From contig CBDFKC010000004.1 in NCBI GenBank assembly GCA_965248685.1, forward strand, positions 434,001-498,000: a DNA stretch of 64,000 nucleotides, given 5' to 3'. A program made the translations under genes and the position numbers. Below the pieces are notes generated by a model. It saw nothing but the letters and a program-made list of their open reading frames with translations. It was not told the DNA's origin and did not search any database. The stretch's first letter is position 1. The number at the start of each line of letters is the position of its first letter. This document shows positions 53,676 through 61,919 of the stretch, one piece after another. Origin of the DNA: VYFG01 sp965248685 (lineage in GTDB: Bacteria > Pseudomonadota > Gammaproteobacteria > Arenicellales > Poriferihabitantaceae).

Positions 53676-54996
53676 ACTGCATGTAAATTTGCGCTGGGCT
53701 GACGCAGTGAAACTCCTTGTGTTGGTAGTTTCACTTGGCGTAGTCCAACCGGCAACTGCCGTAATAACAATTGAAATCAATCAAGGGTTTGAAGCGGGTA
53801 TCCCGATTGCCATCGTACCTTTTGGTGCGGACGGGGTGCCCGAGAATTTAAGCGCACCTGGGGACGTTATCGAAGCTGACCTCGGCCTAAGCGGCCGGTT
53901 TGAACCAATTTCCCGCGAAACTTTTTTGAGTAGACCAACCAATCTGGAGCAGGTGCAGTTCAAGGATTGGCGCCTGCTCAAGGCAGAAGCGCTGGTAGTT
54001 GGCAAGGTGATAAATATAGGCAATGGCCATCTGGAAGTTAGATTTCGTTTGATCGATGTTTTCCGGGGACGCCAATTGGCTGGGCAGAAATTTATCGTTC
54101 CGGTTGGAAAGATTCGAAAAGTCGCGCATCAGATCAGCGATATCATCTATCGAGAGTTAACCGGAACGCCAGGCGCATTCGATACTAAAATTGCTTATGT
54201 CACGGTGGAAGGAAAGATACCAAACCGGCGATTTCTGTTGCAGATAGCCGACTCTGACGGTTTTGATCCCAAGACCATATTGCAATCATCCGAACCGGTA
54301 TTGTCTCCGTCATGGTCCCCCGATGGCGGCAGGCTGGCTTATGTTTCCTTTGAGAAAAAACGATCCAATATCTATGTACAGAATGTATGGAGCGGTGAGC
54401 GCCAATTGATTTCGGACTTCCAGGGGCTGAACAGTGCGCCGGCCTGGTCCCCTGATGGCCGATCCCTTGCCATTACGCTTTCCAAGGATGGGAATCCAGA
54501 GATTTATATTTATTCGATGGACAACAAAAACCTGCGACGATTGACCCGCCACACCGCTATCGATACGGAGCCGGCGTGGTCCCCCGATGGCCGCTGGATT
54601 GTATTTTCGTCTGGCCGCTCTGGACGACCCCAGATCTATCAAATTCCGGTGTCGGGAGGCCAGGCCAGGCGTCTTACATTTAATGGTAACTACAACGCCG
54701 GTCCAACCTATTCGCCGGATGGTGAAAGTATTGTAATGATTACCGATCAGGGCAACGGGTTTAGAGTTGGGATATACTCGGATAAAGAACGCACCGTTAA
54801 AGAATTGACCCAAACAATCCAAGACGAGTCTCCCTCCTTCTCACCAAATGGTGAAATGATCATATATGCGACCCAGCGCGGTGGACGCAATATTTTGGCT
54901 GCTGTTTCCAAAGACGGCAATATTAAAAAAACACTCCGTGTGCAACAAGGATCTGTCCGTGAACCTGCGTGGTCCCCATTTAACCGTAAACTGTAG
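53668..54996 (+). CDS. tolB: Tol-Pal system beta-propeller protein TolB
   Basis: This periplasmic protein of about 442 residues has a signal peptide (V-K-L-L-V-L-V-V-S-L-G-V-V near residue 12-30), an N-terminal TolA/Pal-binding domain and a C-terminal six-bladed propeller with repeated W-S-P-D-G motifs (five copies or close variants). The start 53668 overlaps the tolA stop by 8 bases; the in-frame ATG at 53641 adds 9 residues and is the alternative. Confidence 0.95.
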   Translation: MSRLHVNLRWADAVKLLVLVVSLGVVQPATAVITIEINQGFEAGIPIAIVPFGADGVPENLSAPGDVIEADLGLSGRFEPISRETFLSRPTNLEQVQFKDWRLLKAEALVVGKVINIGNGHLEVRFRLIDVFRGRQLAGQKFIVPVGKIRKVAHQISDIIYRELTGTPGAFDTKIAYVTVEGKIPNRRFLLQIADSDGFDPKTILQSSEPVLSPSWSPDGGRLAYVSFEKKRSNIYVQNVWSGERQLISDFQGLNSAPAWSPDGRSLAITLSKDGNPEIYIYSMDNKNLRRLTRHTAIDTEPAWSPDGRWIVFSSGRSGRPQIYQIPVSGGQARRLTFNGNYNAGPTYSPDGESIVMITDQGNGFRVGIYSDKERTVKELTQTIQDESPSFSPNGEMIIYATQRGGRNILAAVSKDGNIKKTLRVQQGSVREPAWSPFNRKL

Positions 54997-55004
54997 AGGC
55001 AATT

Positions 55005-55577
55005 ATGCGTAATATCATTTCGTACATCGTAATTATTGGTTTCAGCATCATCATAGCTGGATGTGGCGGCCGCAAGGCAGTCCAAGGAGATCTGGAAGTT
55101 GAGTCGGTTGGCGGTACCGCCGGCGATGGTACTGGTGGGATCAGTACATCTGGACTTGATGGTAGTGATACTGTCAGCTCCGGATTGGACAGCGGTGGTG
55201 TTGGCACAGGTCTAGGTGATGCTGCCGGCCTTGGTGGCAGCGATTTGCTGGGGAAACGGGTGGTTTATTTTGAATACAACAGCAGCCTGCTGACTCTGGA
55301 AGGTGAGGCGGTGGTTCAGGCTCATGCCCAGTTTTTGTCTAATTCGCCAGGTATCCAGGTGATTCTGGAGGGGCATGCTGACGAACGAGGAACCCGGGAA
55401 TATAATTTGGCACTGGGAGAGGATCGCGCCAAGTCGGTGGCAAACGTGATGGAGGCAATTGGGGTTAATTCTGGTCGAATCCAGATCGTTTCCTATGGCG
55501 AAGAACGCCCTGTTGCATTGGGCTATGATGAGGCATCTTTTTCTCTTAACCGTCGGGTTGAAGTCCTTTATCAGTAG
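55005..55577 (+). CDS. pal: Peptidoglycan-associated lipoprotein Pal
   Basis: This outer-membrane lipoprotein of 190 residues has a signal with lipobox I-I-A-G-C (Cys20), a Gly/Ser-rich linker of about 55 residues, and an OmpA-like peptidoglycan-binding domain (V-Y-F-E-Y-N-S-S; E-G-H-A-D-E-R-G-T-R-E-Y-N-L-A-L-G-E-D-R-A; Y-G-E-E-R-P). It lies 8 bp after tolB. Confidence 0.96.
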   Translation: MRNIISYIVIIGFSIIIAGCGGRKAVQGDLEVESVGGTAGDGTGGISTSGLDGSDTVSSGLDSGGVGTGLGDAAGLGGSDLLGKRVVYFEYNSSLLTLEGEAVVQAHAQFLSNSPGIQVILEGHADERGTREYNLALGEDRAKSVANVMEAIGVNSGRIQIVSYGEERPVALGYDEASFSLNRRVEVLYQ

Positions 55578-55611
55578 CCGATCCAGTATCTGTTCAGTGT
55601 GAGATATCGGG

Positions 55612-55647
55612 CTCAAGGTCTATTGCCCTGGTGCGATGGACCTTGAG
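55612..55647 (+). terminator. Stem-loop between pal and cpoB
   Basis: CTCAAGGTC at 55612-55620 pairs exactly with GACCTTGAG at 55639-55647 across an 18-base loop. No T-run follows on the plus strand, so it is more likely an mRNA-stabilising or attenuating structure than a full terminator. Confidence 0.5.
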
Positions 55648-55766
55648 TCAAAAAGCGCTCCGGATACTATAATCTAAATACCAAACCGATTTTGTCTCTG
55701 GACCGCTATCGCCGTCTTTTTCAAAATGGAGCGAATTGGCTCAAATTTACAACTAAAGGTTTAACC

Positions 55767-56720
55767 ATGAATGCCGACCGCCCCCTCACCTTTTCTAGAT
55801 TCGAATCCCAATTGGGGTGGATTCGGTGGAGTACTGGTCTGTCAGGGATGCTGGCAATTTTCCTCCTGGTCTCGGGTTGTGCCAGCAGTAGAGCAGCGCC
55901 CGAAGTTATCGAGCCAGTGCTACCGGCAGCAGAACAACCTGCGCAACATAATCTGGAGATGATCCGCGCACTTTCTCAACTCAATGAACTCAAGGAAGAA
56001 CTCAAGCTGTTGCGAAATACTGTTGAAGAAATGCAGTTTCAACAGGAAAATGGCAATCGTCGTCAAAAGGATTTGTTTCAGGATATTGATCGCAGGTTAC
56101 TGGGCCTGGAACGTGCTGACAAGGAACAGCAGGCCCAGGCCGAGGCTCTGGTCCAGCAGCAGGGGCCGTTGACACCATCGGAAGAGATATTGTTTGAGGG
56201 ACAAACCGGCGTCAGTCGGAGTGGTACGCCAACGGTCAGCACACCGAAACTCGCTGACTCTGTAACGGTTGCGGCGGTTACGCCGAACAAAACTATTCCC
56301 AACATCGGCAGCGCCGGTTCTTCCAGCGTTTCACTCAATGAGCAGGAAGCCTACGACGCCGCGTTCGAAATGCTTAAACAAAGCCGCTATCAGGATGCCA
56401 TCAATCAATTTCAGGCGCTGGCCAATACCTGGCCCGACAGTCAGCTAGCTGATGACGCTTTGTACTGGATGTCCGAGGCGAATTACGTCAATCGTGAATT
56501 CGAAGCGGCGCTGAACGGATTTAGAACAATCGTGGAAAACTATCCGGACAGTTCCCGGCTACCGGAGGCAATGCTCAAGGTTGGTTATATTCAATATGAT
56601 ATCGGCGCTTATGACCAGGCCGCGAAAACGTTCCAGGATATTTTAGCCAGATTTCCAGGTAACCAGGTCACGGTTTCCGCTGAAACCAGATTGCGCAGAA
56701 TCCAGCAGACTATTCAGTAG
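55767..56720 (+). CDS. cpoB: Cell division coordinator CpoB (YbgF), lipoprotein form
   Basis: This protein of 317 residues has an N-terminal signal ending in the lipobox L-L-V-S-G-C, a coiled coil (L-N-E-L-K-E-E-L-K-L-L-R-N-T-V-E) and C-terminal TPR repeats from about residue 195 (Y-D-A-A-F-E-M-L-K-Q-S-R-Y-Q-D-A-I). CpoB couples peptidoglycan synthesis by PBP1B with Tol-driven constriction. E. coli CpoB is soluble; the visible lipobox suggests a membrane-anchored form here. The start is ATG 55767 with AAAGG upstream; the in-frame TTG at 55692 would bury the signal. Confidence 0.92.
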   Translation: MNADRPLTFSRFESQLGWIRWSTGLSGMLAIFLLVSGCASSRAAPEVIEPVLPAAEQPAQHNLEMIRALSQLNELKEELKLLRNTVEEMQFQQENGNRRQKDLFQDIDRRLLGLERADKEQQAQAEALVQQQGPLTPSEEILFEGQTGVSRSGTPTVSTPKLADSVTVAAVTPNKTIPNIGSAGSSSVSLNEQEAYDAAFEMLKQSRYQDAINQFQALANTWPDSQLADDALYWMSEANYVNREFEAALNGFRTIVENYPDSSRLPEAMLKVGYIQYDIGAYDQAAKTFQDILARFPGNQVTVSAETRLRRIQQTIQ

Positions 56721-56788
56721 TCATAAGGCGTGAATTTCGTTTGACAGGCTAGGGGCATATCAGGATAATCGCGCCTCTCTTCGCGTAA

Positions 56789-56864
56789 GGGGCGTTAGCT
56801 CAGTTGGTAGAGCAGTTGACTTTTAATCAATTGGTCGCAGGTTCGAATCCTGCACGCCCCACCA
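56789..56864 (+). tRNA. tRNA-Lys (UUU)
   Basis: This is a 76-base gene with acceptor GGGGCGT paired to ACGCCCC, D loop AGCTCAGTTGGTAGAGC, anticodon TTT in the loop CTTTTAA, T arm GGTTCGAATCC and encoded CCA. It is nearly identical to E. coli tRNA-Lys. It follows cpoB by 68 bp and is the integration target of the element to its right. Confidence 0.97.
56829..56864 (+). other. Likely attachment site (3' half of tRNA-Lys)
   Basis: A tyrosine recombinase gene ends 53 bp from the tRNA 3' end, transcribed toward it. Integrases in this position normally recombine within the 3' half of the tRNA, leaving the gene intact. The core boundaries and the matching right-end copy are not in the window, so this interval is inferred. 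Confidence 0.5.
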
Positions 56865-56916
56865 ATACAATCAAAGACTTAAAAACCTTTTCAAGCAACC
56901 CTTTATTAGCGGTGTG

Positions 56917-57933
56917 CTAGATTTGTGCTAAACCCCTACTTGAGTCAGTTTGTAACGTAAGCTTGTTGGCATAAACCGCAGTATGCTCATTACCAAAATG
57001 AGCATAACGTCTGACCATTTCAGAGCTTTCCCAACCACCTAACTCTTGAAGCACGGCCAACGGAGTACCGTTTTGGACGTGCCAGCTTGCCCAAGTGTGG
57101 CGCAGATCATGCCAACGAAAATTCTCGATGCCGACTTTTTTCAAAGCGGCACGAAACGCCTTGGTGTTAGCTTCTTTGATTGGTCTGTTACCGTATGTAA
57201 AAACAAATCGGTCATGCTTTCCAATCTGATCCCGAAGCAATAAACAAGCTTCTTCATTTAGTGGAACGTTAATACTACGCCGAGCTTTGGCCTGGTCAGG
57301 GTGTATCCAAGCGGTGTGTCTGGATAAATCCACTTGAGACCATTCAAGGCCAGTGACGTTAGACTTACGCAAACCCGTTAATAGTGAGAACTTGACCATC
57401 ACAGCGAGGTGACAGGGCAAAACCTTGATTAATGCGTCAGCTTCTTCGTGCGCTAACCACCGTATCCGATTTTTTGGTTCAGGCAGTAAGCGAACATATG
57501 GCGCATTTTCAATCCAGTCCCACTCTTTCTGGGCCTTTCGCAAGATCGCACGTACCACACTCAACATACGGTTAACTGTGGCATTACTGACCCCTTGACT
57601 CAAACGAAGCTTGGCTAAGCCATCAATAGCATCACGATTAATCTCACCTAGTGAGAGTGACCGTAAATGCTCATCTAGCCAACGCAAGTGATGTCGATCA
57701 GCGTTACTGGAAGCTTTATGTGTTGTCTCTTCCAGCCAACGAATAACGGCATCTTGCCATGACTTTACTGGCCTATCTCCCAGTTTGGCTTCTCGCCAGT
57801 ACTGGGCTTTTAGTCTGTCATGAAACTCTAAAGCTTGTGTCTTTAGCTTTGTTTGAGTAGAGCATCGTATTTGCGTTCCGTCTGGAGCGGTAAACCGAAC
57901 CCACCAGATATAGTTGCGTTTGTATAGTGACAT
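56917..57933 (-). CDS. int: Tyrosine recombinase (integrase)
   Basis: This site-specific recombinase of 338 residues has an N-terminal arm-binding start (S-L-Y-K-R-N-Y-I-W-W-V-R-F), a SAM-like core-binding domain (about 55-150) and a catalytic domain with Arg189 (T-G-L-R-K-S-N), His275-x-x-Arg278 (H-D-L-R-H-T), Trp301 (G-G-W-E-S) and nucleophile Tyr310 (V-R-R-Y-A-H-F). All catalytic residues are present, so it should be active. It ends beside tRNA-Lys. Its start lies inside the end of the upstream HTH gene (91-base overlap). Confidence 0.95.
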   Translation of the reverse strand: MSLYKRNYIWWVRFTAPDGTQIRCSTQTKLKTQALEFHDRLKAQYWREAKLGDRPVKSWQDAVIRWLEETTHKASSNADRHHLRWLDEHLRSLSLGEINRDAIDGLAKLRLSQGVSNATVNRMLSVVRAILRKAQKEWDWIENAPYVRLLPEPKNRIRWLAHEEADALIKVLPCHLAVMVKFSLLTGLRKSNVTGLEWSQVDLSRHTAWIHPDQAKARRSINVPLNEEACLLLRDQIGKHDRFVFTYGNRPIKEANTKAFRAALKKVGIENFRWHDLRHTWASWHVQNGTPLAVLQELGGWESSEMVRRYAHFGNEHTAVYANKLTLQTDSSRGLAQI

Positions 57934-58151
57934 AATGATTTCTCCATAGTTGTCACTTGTAACGCCTGCTTAGGTGAACGATAGCTCGAACGGATGGCCT
58001 TGGCAAGGTCATTTTCAATAAACACCCAGCGTTTTCCGATCTTTGCTCCCGGTAACTTCCCTTCTTTGGCCTTTTGTCGCAGAGAACTCGGTGATAGCTG
58101 TAAAAATGCGGCGGCTTGCTCTAAAGATAGAGTTCTAACTGAATGGGACAT
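57843..58151 (-). CDS. Excisionase-like helix-turn-helix protein
   Basis: This 102-residue protein has an N-terminal HTH_17/MerR-like winged helix (L-S-L-E-Q-A-A-A-F-L-Q-L-S-P-S-S-L-R-Q-K-A, then G-K-R-W-V-F-I-E-N-D-L-A). The polar C-terminal tail (S-L-C-H-Y-T-N-A, ending Y-D-A-L-L) is shared with small HTH proteins encoded just before integrases of this type. The 3' end overlaps the integrase start by 91 bases in another frame, so expression is coupled. It probably steers excision or regulates int; it could be a plain regulator. Confidence 0.8.
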   Translation of the reverse strand: MSHSVRTLSLEQAAAFLQLSPSSLRQKAKEGKLPGAKIGKRWVFIENDLAKAIRSSYRSPKQALQVTTMEKSLCHYTNATISGGFGLPLQTERKYDALLKQS

Positions 58152-58365
58152 GTTGACTCTGTGGTTACAAGTGAAAGTTTTCGTGAACCACTATTATTAA
58201 GTAGTGCTTTCTGAATGAAAATTTCAGCTTATCTAAGGTTAATCCAGCTTAGTCCCGTTTTTGATTATATTTCCTTTCGCCGGTAAACATTTGCAGTACC
58301 ACTCATCAATAATCTATACTCCAATTCGCTACTTGGCACCAACAGACCTAATGGAGGGGTAAATT

Positions 58366-58872
58366 ATGGCGAGAACCAACCCGCCTTTTTCAAACTGGCA
58401 TACCACGCGGCAAGGACTTGAGTTTTCATCACAGGATTTTTTTTCCCTACTCGAATCAGCTATCAAAGAAAAAAAGCTGAAAGATATAAAACTATCCCGT
58501 ATCAAGATGGGAGAAGGTGGCGTATTTAGTGCTAGCCGGGAGTATTTGCGAGTTTCCCGCAAGCGAATGGTCTTTGATATCTGTGGAGCGCCCTTTGGGA
58601 ACGGCTTTTTTGTTTCTTGGTGGCAGGCAGATATTCCATCTGGCTTAGTGAGTTTCTTGTACGATATTCCTGTCGTTTCATGGTTTGTAGGTTTTTTCGA
58701 GCGCATGGTTGCCCCTGAAACATACTACAGCTATGACACGCGAATTATGTATCAATCTTTAGTGCATTCGGCTGTGGTAGAGGTTGTTGACCAGATAAGC
58801 AAAGACAAAGGATTAAGGGCATTAAATGAAGATGAGAAAAAACCTATCATGAAGAATTTTTTCACGCAGTAA
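58366..58872 (+). CDS. Island protein of unknown function with a hydrophobic segment
   Basis: This 168-residue protein is preceded by a strong GGAGGGG six bases before the ATG. It has a basic, helical N-terminus, an R-E-Y-L-R-V-S-R-K-R-M-V-F-D-I-C strand and a hydrophobic, aromatic stretch at about 92-114 (L-V-S-F-L-Y-D-I-P-V-V-S-W-F) that may touch a membrane. I do not recognise a family. It is encoded 26 bp before the large ATPase on the same strand, so the two probably work together. Confidence 0.7.
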   Translation: MARTNPPFSNWHTTRQGLEFSSQDFFSLLESAIKEKKLKDIKLSRIKMGEGGVFSASREYLRVSRKRMVFDICGAPFGNGFFVSWWQADIPSGLVSFLYDIPVVSWFVGFFERMVAPETYYSYDTRIMYQSLVHSAVVEVVDQISKDKGLRALNEDEKKPIMKNFFTQ

Positions 58873-58898
58873 TTTAAATCCATGTTCTGTAAGCTGTA

Positions 58899-61800
58899 AT
58901 GCGAAAGTCAGCCGAGCGAACAGAACTATTTTACCTTTGGGAGCGAAAGTTAAGGGGGTGGGATGTTTTCGAGCATCCCATTGACCCTGAACTTCGATTC
59001 GCTCCTTGTCTTCAAAAACATCTGCATTTATTCAATCCACCCGATAAAGTAGACGATGGCAGACATGCGACCTGGTTGAGTGGCTTTGCCGATATTTTTC
59101 GAGGAAGTAAGCCTGCAGAAGAAGTTGCACCACAATCTGAGATAGAGCTTAGGCTTCCAGAACCAAAGCCCACGTCTGGTCCTGATGAGGTTGTTGAATT
59201 TCATCTACTGCTACCGCAAGAATACCGTACCAAGCATACCTTGATGCAGCAGATACTGGTTACGTTGGCATTTGTTCGATATCCCATCAGTTTTGAAGTT
59301 ATTGGGAGCCAAGAGGAAATTGTAGTGGTTCTTGCCTGTAGCGGTCTTGATGCGCCTCAGGTATACGATCAATTAACTGCATTTGCCCCTGAGTGTGTAA
59401 TAGATCAAACGACACACTATTTAGCACAAAAGTGGACCGCCAGTGGTTGTCCTTCTGTAGTCGATTTTGGACTGGAACATGAAGTTATGCTTCCCCTACA
59501 TCTGTCTACCTCAGATCATGATCCATTAATCGGCGTGATGGGCGCGTTATCAAGCTTAAGAGATAGAGAATGTGGACTGCTACAGGTGCTATTTCGTCTG
59601 GCATCACCCGATTGGTCTAATGCCTTACGTGATGCGGTGACAGACCATGACGGCAGTAGTTTCTTTGCCGATGCCCCACATATCAAAACCCAGGCAGAGC
59701 AAAAAGTAGCGCTACCATTATGCGCTTGTGTTATTCGCGTTGCAGCCTCAGCCTCAAATCCGAGTAGGTGTCACGAAATTGTTAGGGCTATTGGTGGTAC
59801 ATTGATGCAGTTTCGCAGTACTTCAAGCAACGGCTATATTCCATTGGACAATGAAAGCTACGACGACGATGTTCACAATCGTGACGTATTATTGAGAACC
59901 ACCCACAGGGCTGGAGCATTACTCAATATTGCCGAGCTGACTGCTTTAGTGCACTTTCCTGATGCGTTAGTCCGAATACCAAAGCTAAAACGGCAAACTA
60001 AATTAACTAAACAGTCCCCGCAACTTACTGCCGGGAATGGGATTAGTCTGGGTGTTAATAAGCATCATGGCGAATTTAATCATGTCAGACTAAATCCGCA
60101 GCATAGGCTACGTCATATGCATTTAATCGGAGCTTCGGGTACTGGAAAGTCAACGATGATGCTCAACATGATCATCCAAGATATGGAAGCCGGAAATGGC
60201 GTTGCCGTACTTGATCCGCACGGTGATCTGATCGATACACTGCTTGGCTATGTACCCGATGATAGGATTGACGATGTTATTGTATTTGACCCGTCAGACG
60301 AAGAATATCCCATTGGCTTTAACATAATTGATGCCCATAGCGAGTTAGAGAAAACATTATTAGCCTCTGATTTAACTTCAGTTTTCAGAAGACTTTCTAC
60401 CTCTTGGGGAGATCAGATGAACTCAGTGCTTGCAAATGGAATTGCAGCGATGCTTGAAAGTACCCAAGGCGGCACACTTCCGATTCTAAGGCGGTTTTTA
60501 GTTGATCAGTCGTTCCGCAAAGAGTTTCTAACGACTGTCACTGATCCCGAAAACGTATTTTATTGGGAAAGAGAATTTCCACTGCTAAGTGGAAAGCCCC
60601 AAGGGCCAGTGCTAACCAGGTTGGATACTTTTCTGAGACCCAAGCCAATTCGTCACATGGTCGCCCAAAAGGAAAATAAGATTGATTTTGCAGATATCAT
60701 GCAATCAAGGAAAATCTTTCTGGCGAAACTATCTCAGGGTTCCATCGGTACAGAGAACTCCTATCTAATGGGTGCATTGTTAGTAACCAAGATGAACCAA
60801 ATTGCCTATTCCAGACAGGCTATAGATCAGAAGAACCGTAGGGATTTCTATTTATACATCGATGAATTCCACAACTTCATCACACCCAGCATGGAATCAA
60901 TCTTATCTGGAGCCAGGAAATTCAATCTGGCGCTTGTTCTGGCACACCAGGAATTAAGACAAATTGAAAGTAAAGACGCTAATGTGGCAGCAAGCGTGAT
61001 GTCCAATCCATATACACGGGTATGTTTTCGTCTTGGCGATTCAGATGCCAAACGCTTACAAAGTGGTTTCTCGTTCTTTGAAGCTAAAGACCTGCTGAGC
61101 TTAGGTATTGGAGATGCTATCGTTAGAGTAGAGCGGTCTGAATATGATTTTAATTTATCTGCACCACCTCTACCCGAAATAGACGAAAGTTATGCCGAAA
61201 ATAAAGCAAAAGAGATAATTTCTTGTTCCCGGCTTAAGTATGGAATGCCTAGAGAAAAAGTGGAGCAATTTATAAATGAATCATTGCAAGTTGGCAGTGT
61301 AACTTCTCCCAGTAAATCAAAGGTTGTTTCAAAGAAAGCAGAAAAAAAGAAACCGGATGCTGAGGTTTCCGAGCCTGCGCCGAAAACAGAAAAACTCCAA
61401 GGCCGTGGTGGTAAAAAACACAAAGAACTCCAGAAATTTGTTAAAGATTTGGCGGAAGACAATGGGTTCAAAGCTACCATCGAAAAACGTATTAACAACG
61501 GTTCTGGTCATGTTGATGTAGTTCTGGAGCGAGACAGCTTAAAAATCGCCTGTGAGATCAGCGTTACAACTTCAGTGGCACACGAAATAGCAAATATAGA
61601 AAAATGCTTAGAAGCTGGATACACCAAAATACTATTTGTTTCAGATGATGTAGCTAATTTAAACGCTATAAAAGATGGTACGAAACATCTGTTTGTCAAA
61701 GGTGGAAGCCAGTGTAGTTACATAGATTCTGACGGTATAGAGCAATACTTTGAGCAGTACGTGAATCTCGAATTTGCCCGGCTGTATGGTTACGATGTGG

Positions 61801-61919
61801 AATCTCAATATGGAGAGCTTTCTCCAAAAGAAAAAGCTGCCAAAAAGAAAAGAATTCATAAACTACTTTTTGACAGCTTGACTTCGCCAAAAGACGGAAA
61901 TGAGATATCTAAAGATTAG
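58899..61919 (+). CDS. VirD4/HerA-type ATPase with C-terminal PD-(D/E)XK-like domain
   Basis: This large protein has 1006 residues and no clear transmembrane helix. The N-terminal 400 residues are unrecognised but globular. The motor domain (about 400-770) has Walker A GASGTGKS at 411-418, L-D-P-H-G-D-L (Asp439), F-D-P-S-D-E-E-Y-P-I-G-F-N and a second acidic strand Y-I-D-E-F-H-N-F (Asp655-Glu656), as in VirD4/TraG, HerA and FtsK-type DNA motors. After a charged linker (about 800-830), residues 832-950 contain D873 and E886-I-S888 on adjacent strands (V-D-V-V-L-E, then I-A-C-E-I-S), the layout of a PD-(D/E)XK nuclease with Lys replaced by Ser. It could pump and cut DNA for mobilisation or defence. 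It ends overlapping the convergent methyltransferase by 4 bases. Confidence 0.85.
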   Translation: MRKSAERTELFYLWERKLRGWDVFEHPIDPELRFAPCLQKHLHLFNPPDKVDDGRHATWLSGFADIFRGSKPAEEVAPQSEIELRLPEPKPTSGPDEVVEFHLLLPQEYRTKHTLMQQILVTLAFVRYPISFEVIGSQEEIVVVLACSGLDAPQVYDQLTAFAPECVIDQTTHYLAQKWTASGCPSVVDFGLEHEVMLPLHLSTSDHDPLIGVMGALSSLRDRECGLLQVLFRLASPDWSNALRDAVTDHDGSSFFADAPHIKTQAEQKVALPLCACVIRVAASASNPSRCHEIVRAIGGTLMQFRSTSSNGYIPLDNESYDDDVHNRDVLLRTTHRAGALLNIAELTALVHFPDALVRIPKLKRQTKLTKQSPQLTAGNGISLGVNKHHGEFNHVRLNPQHRLRHMHLIGASGTGKSTMMLNMIIQDMEAGNGVAVLDPHGDLIDTLLGYVPDDRIDDVIVFDPSDEEYPIGFNIIDAHSELEKTLLASDLTSVFRRLSTSWGDQMNSVLANGIAAMLESTQGGTLPILRRFLVDQSFRKEFLTTVTDPENVFYWEREFPLLSGKPQGPVLTRLDTFLRPKPIRHMVAQKENKIDFADIMQSRKIFLAKLSQGSIGTENSYLMGALLVTKMNQIAYSRQAIDQKNRRDFYLYIDEFHNFITPSMESILSGARKFNLALVLAHQELRQIESKDANVAASVMSNPYTRVCFRLGDSDAKRLQSGFSFFEAKDLLSLGIGDAIVRVERSEYDFNLSAPPLPEIDESYAENKAKEIISCSRLKYGMPREKVEQFINESLQVGSVTSPSKSKVVSKKAEKKKPDAEVSEPAPKTEKLQGRGGKKHKELQKFVKDLAEDNGFKATIEKRINNGSGHVDVVLERDSLKIACEISVTTSVAHEIANIEKCLEAGYTKILFVSDDVANLNAIKDGTKHLFVKGGSQCSYIDSDGIEQYFEQYVNLEFARLYGYDVESQYGELSPKEKAAKKKRIHKLLFDSLTSPKDGNEISKD

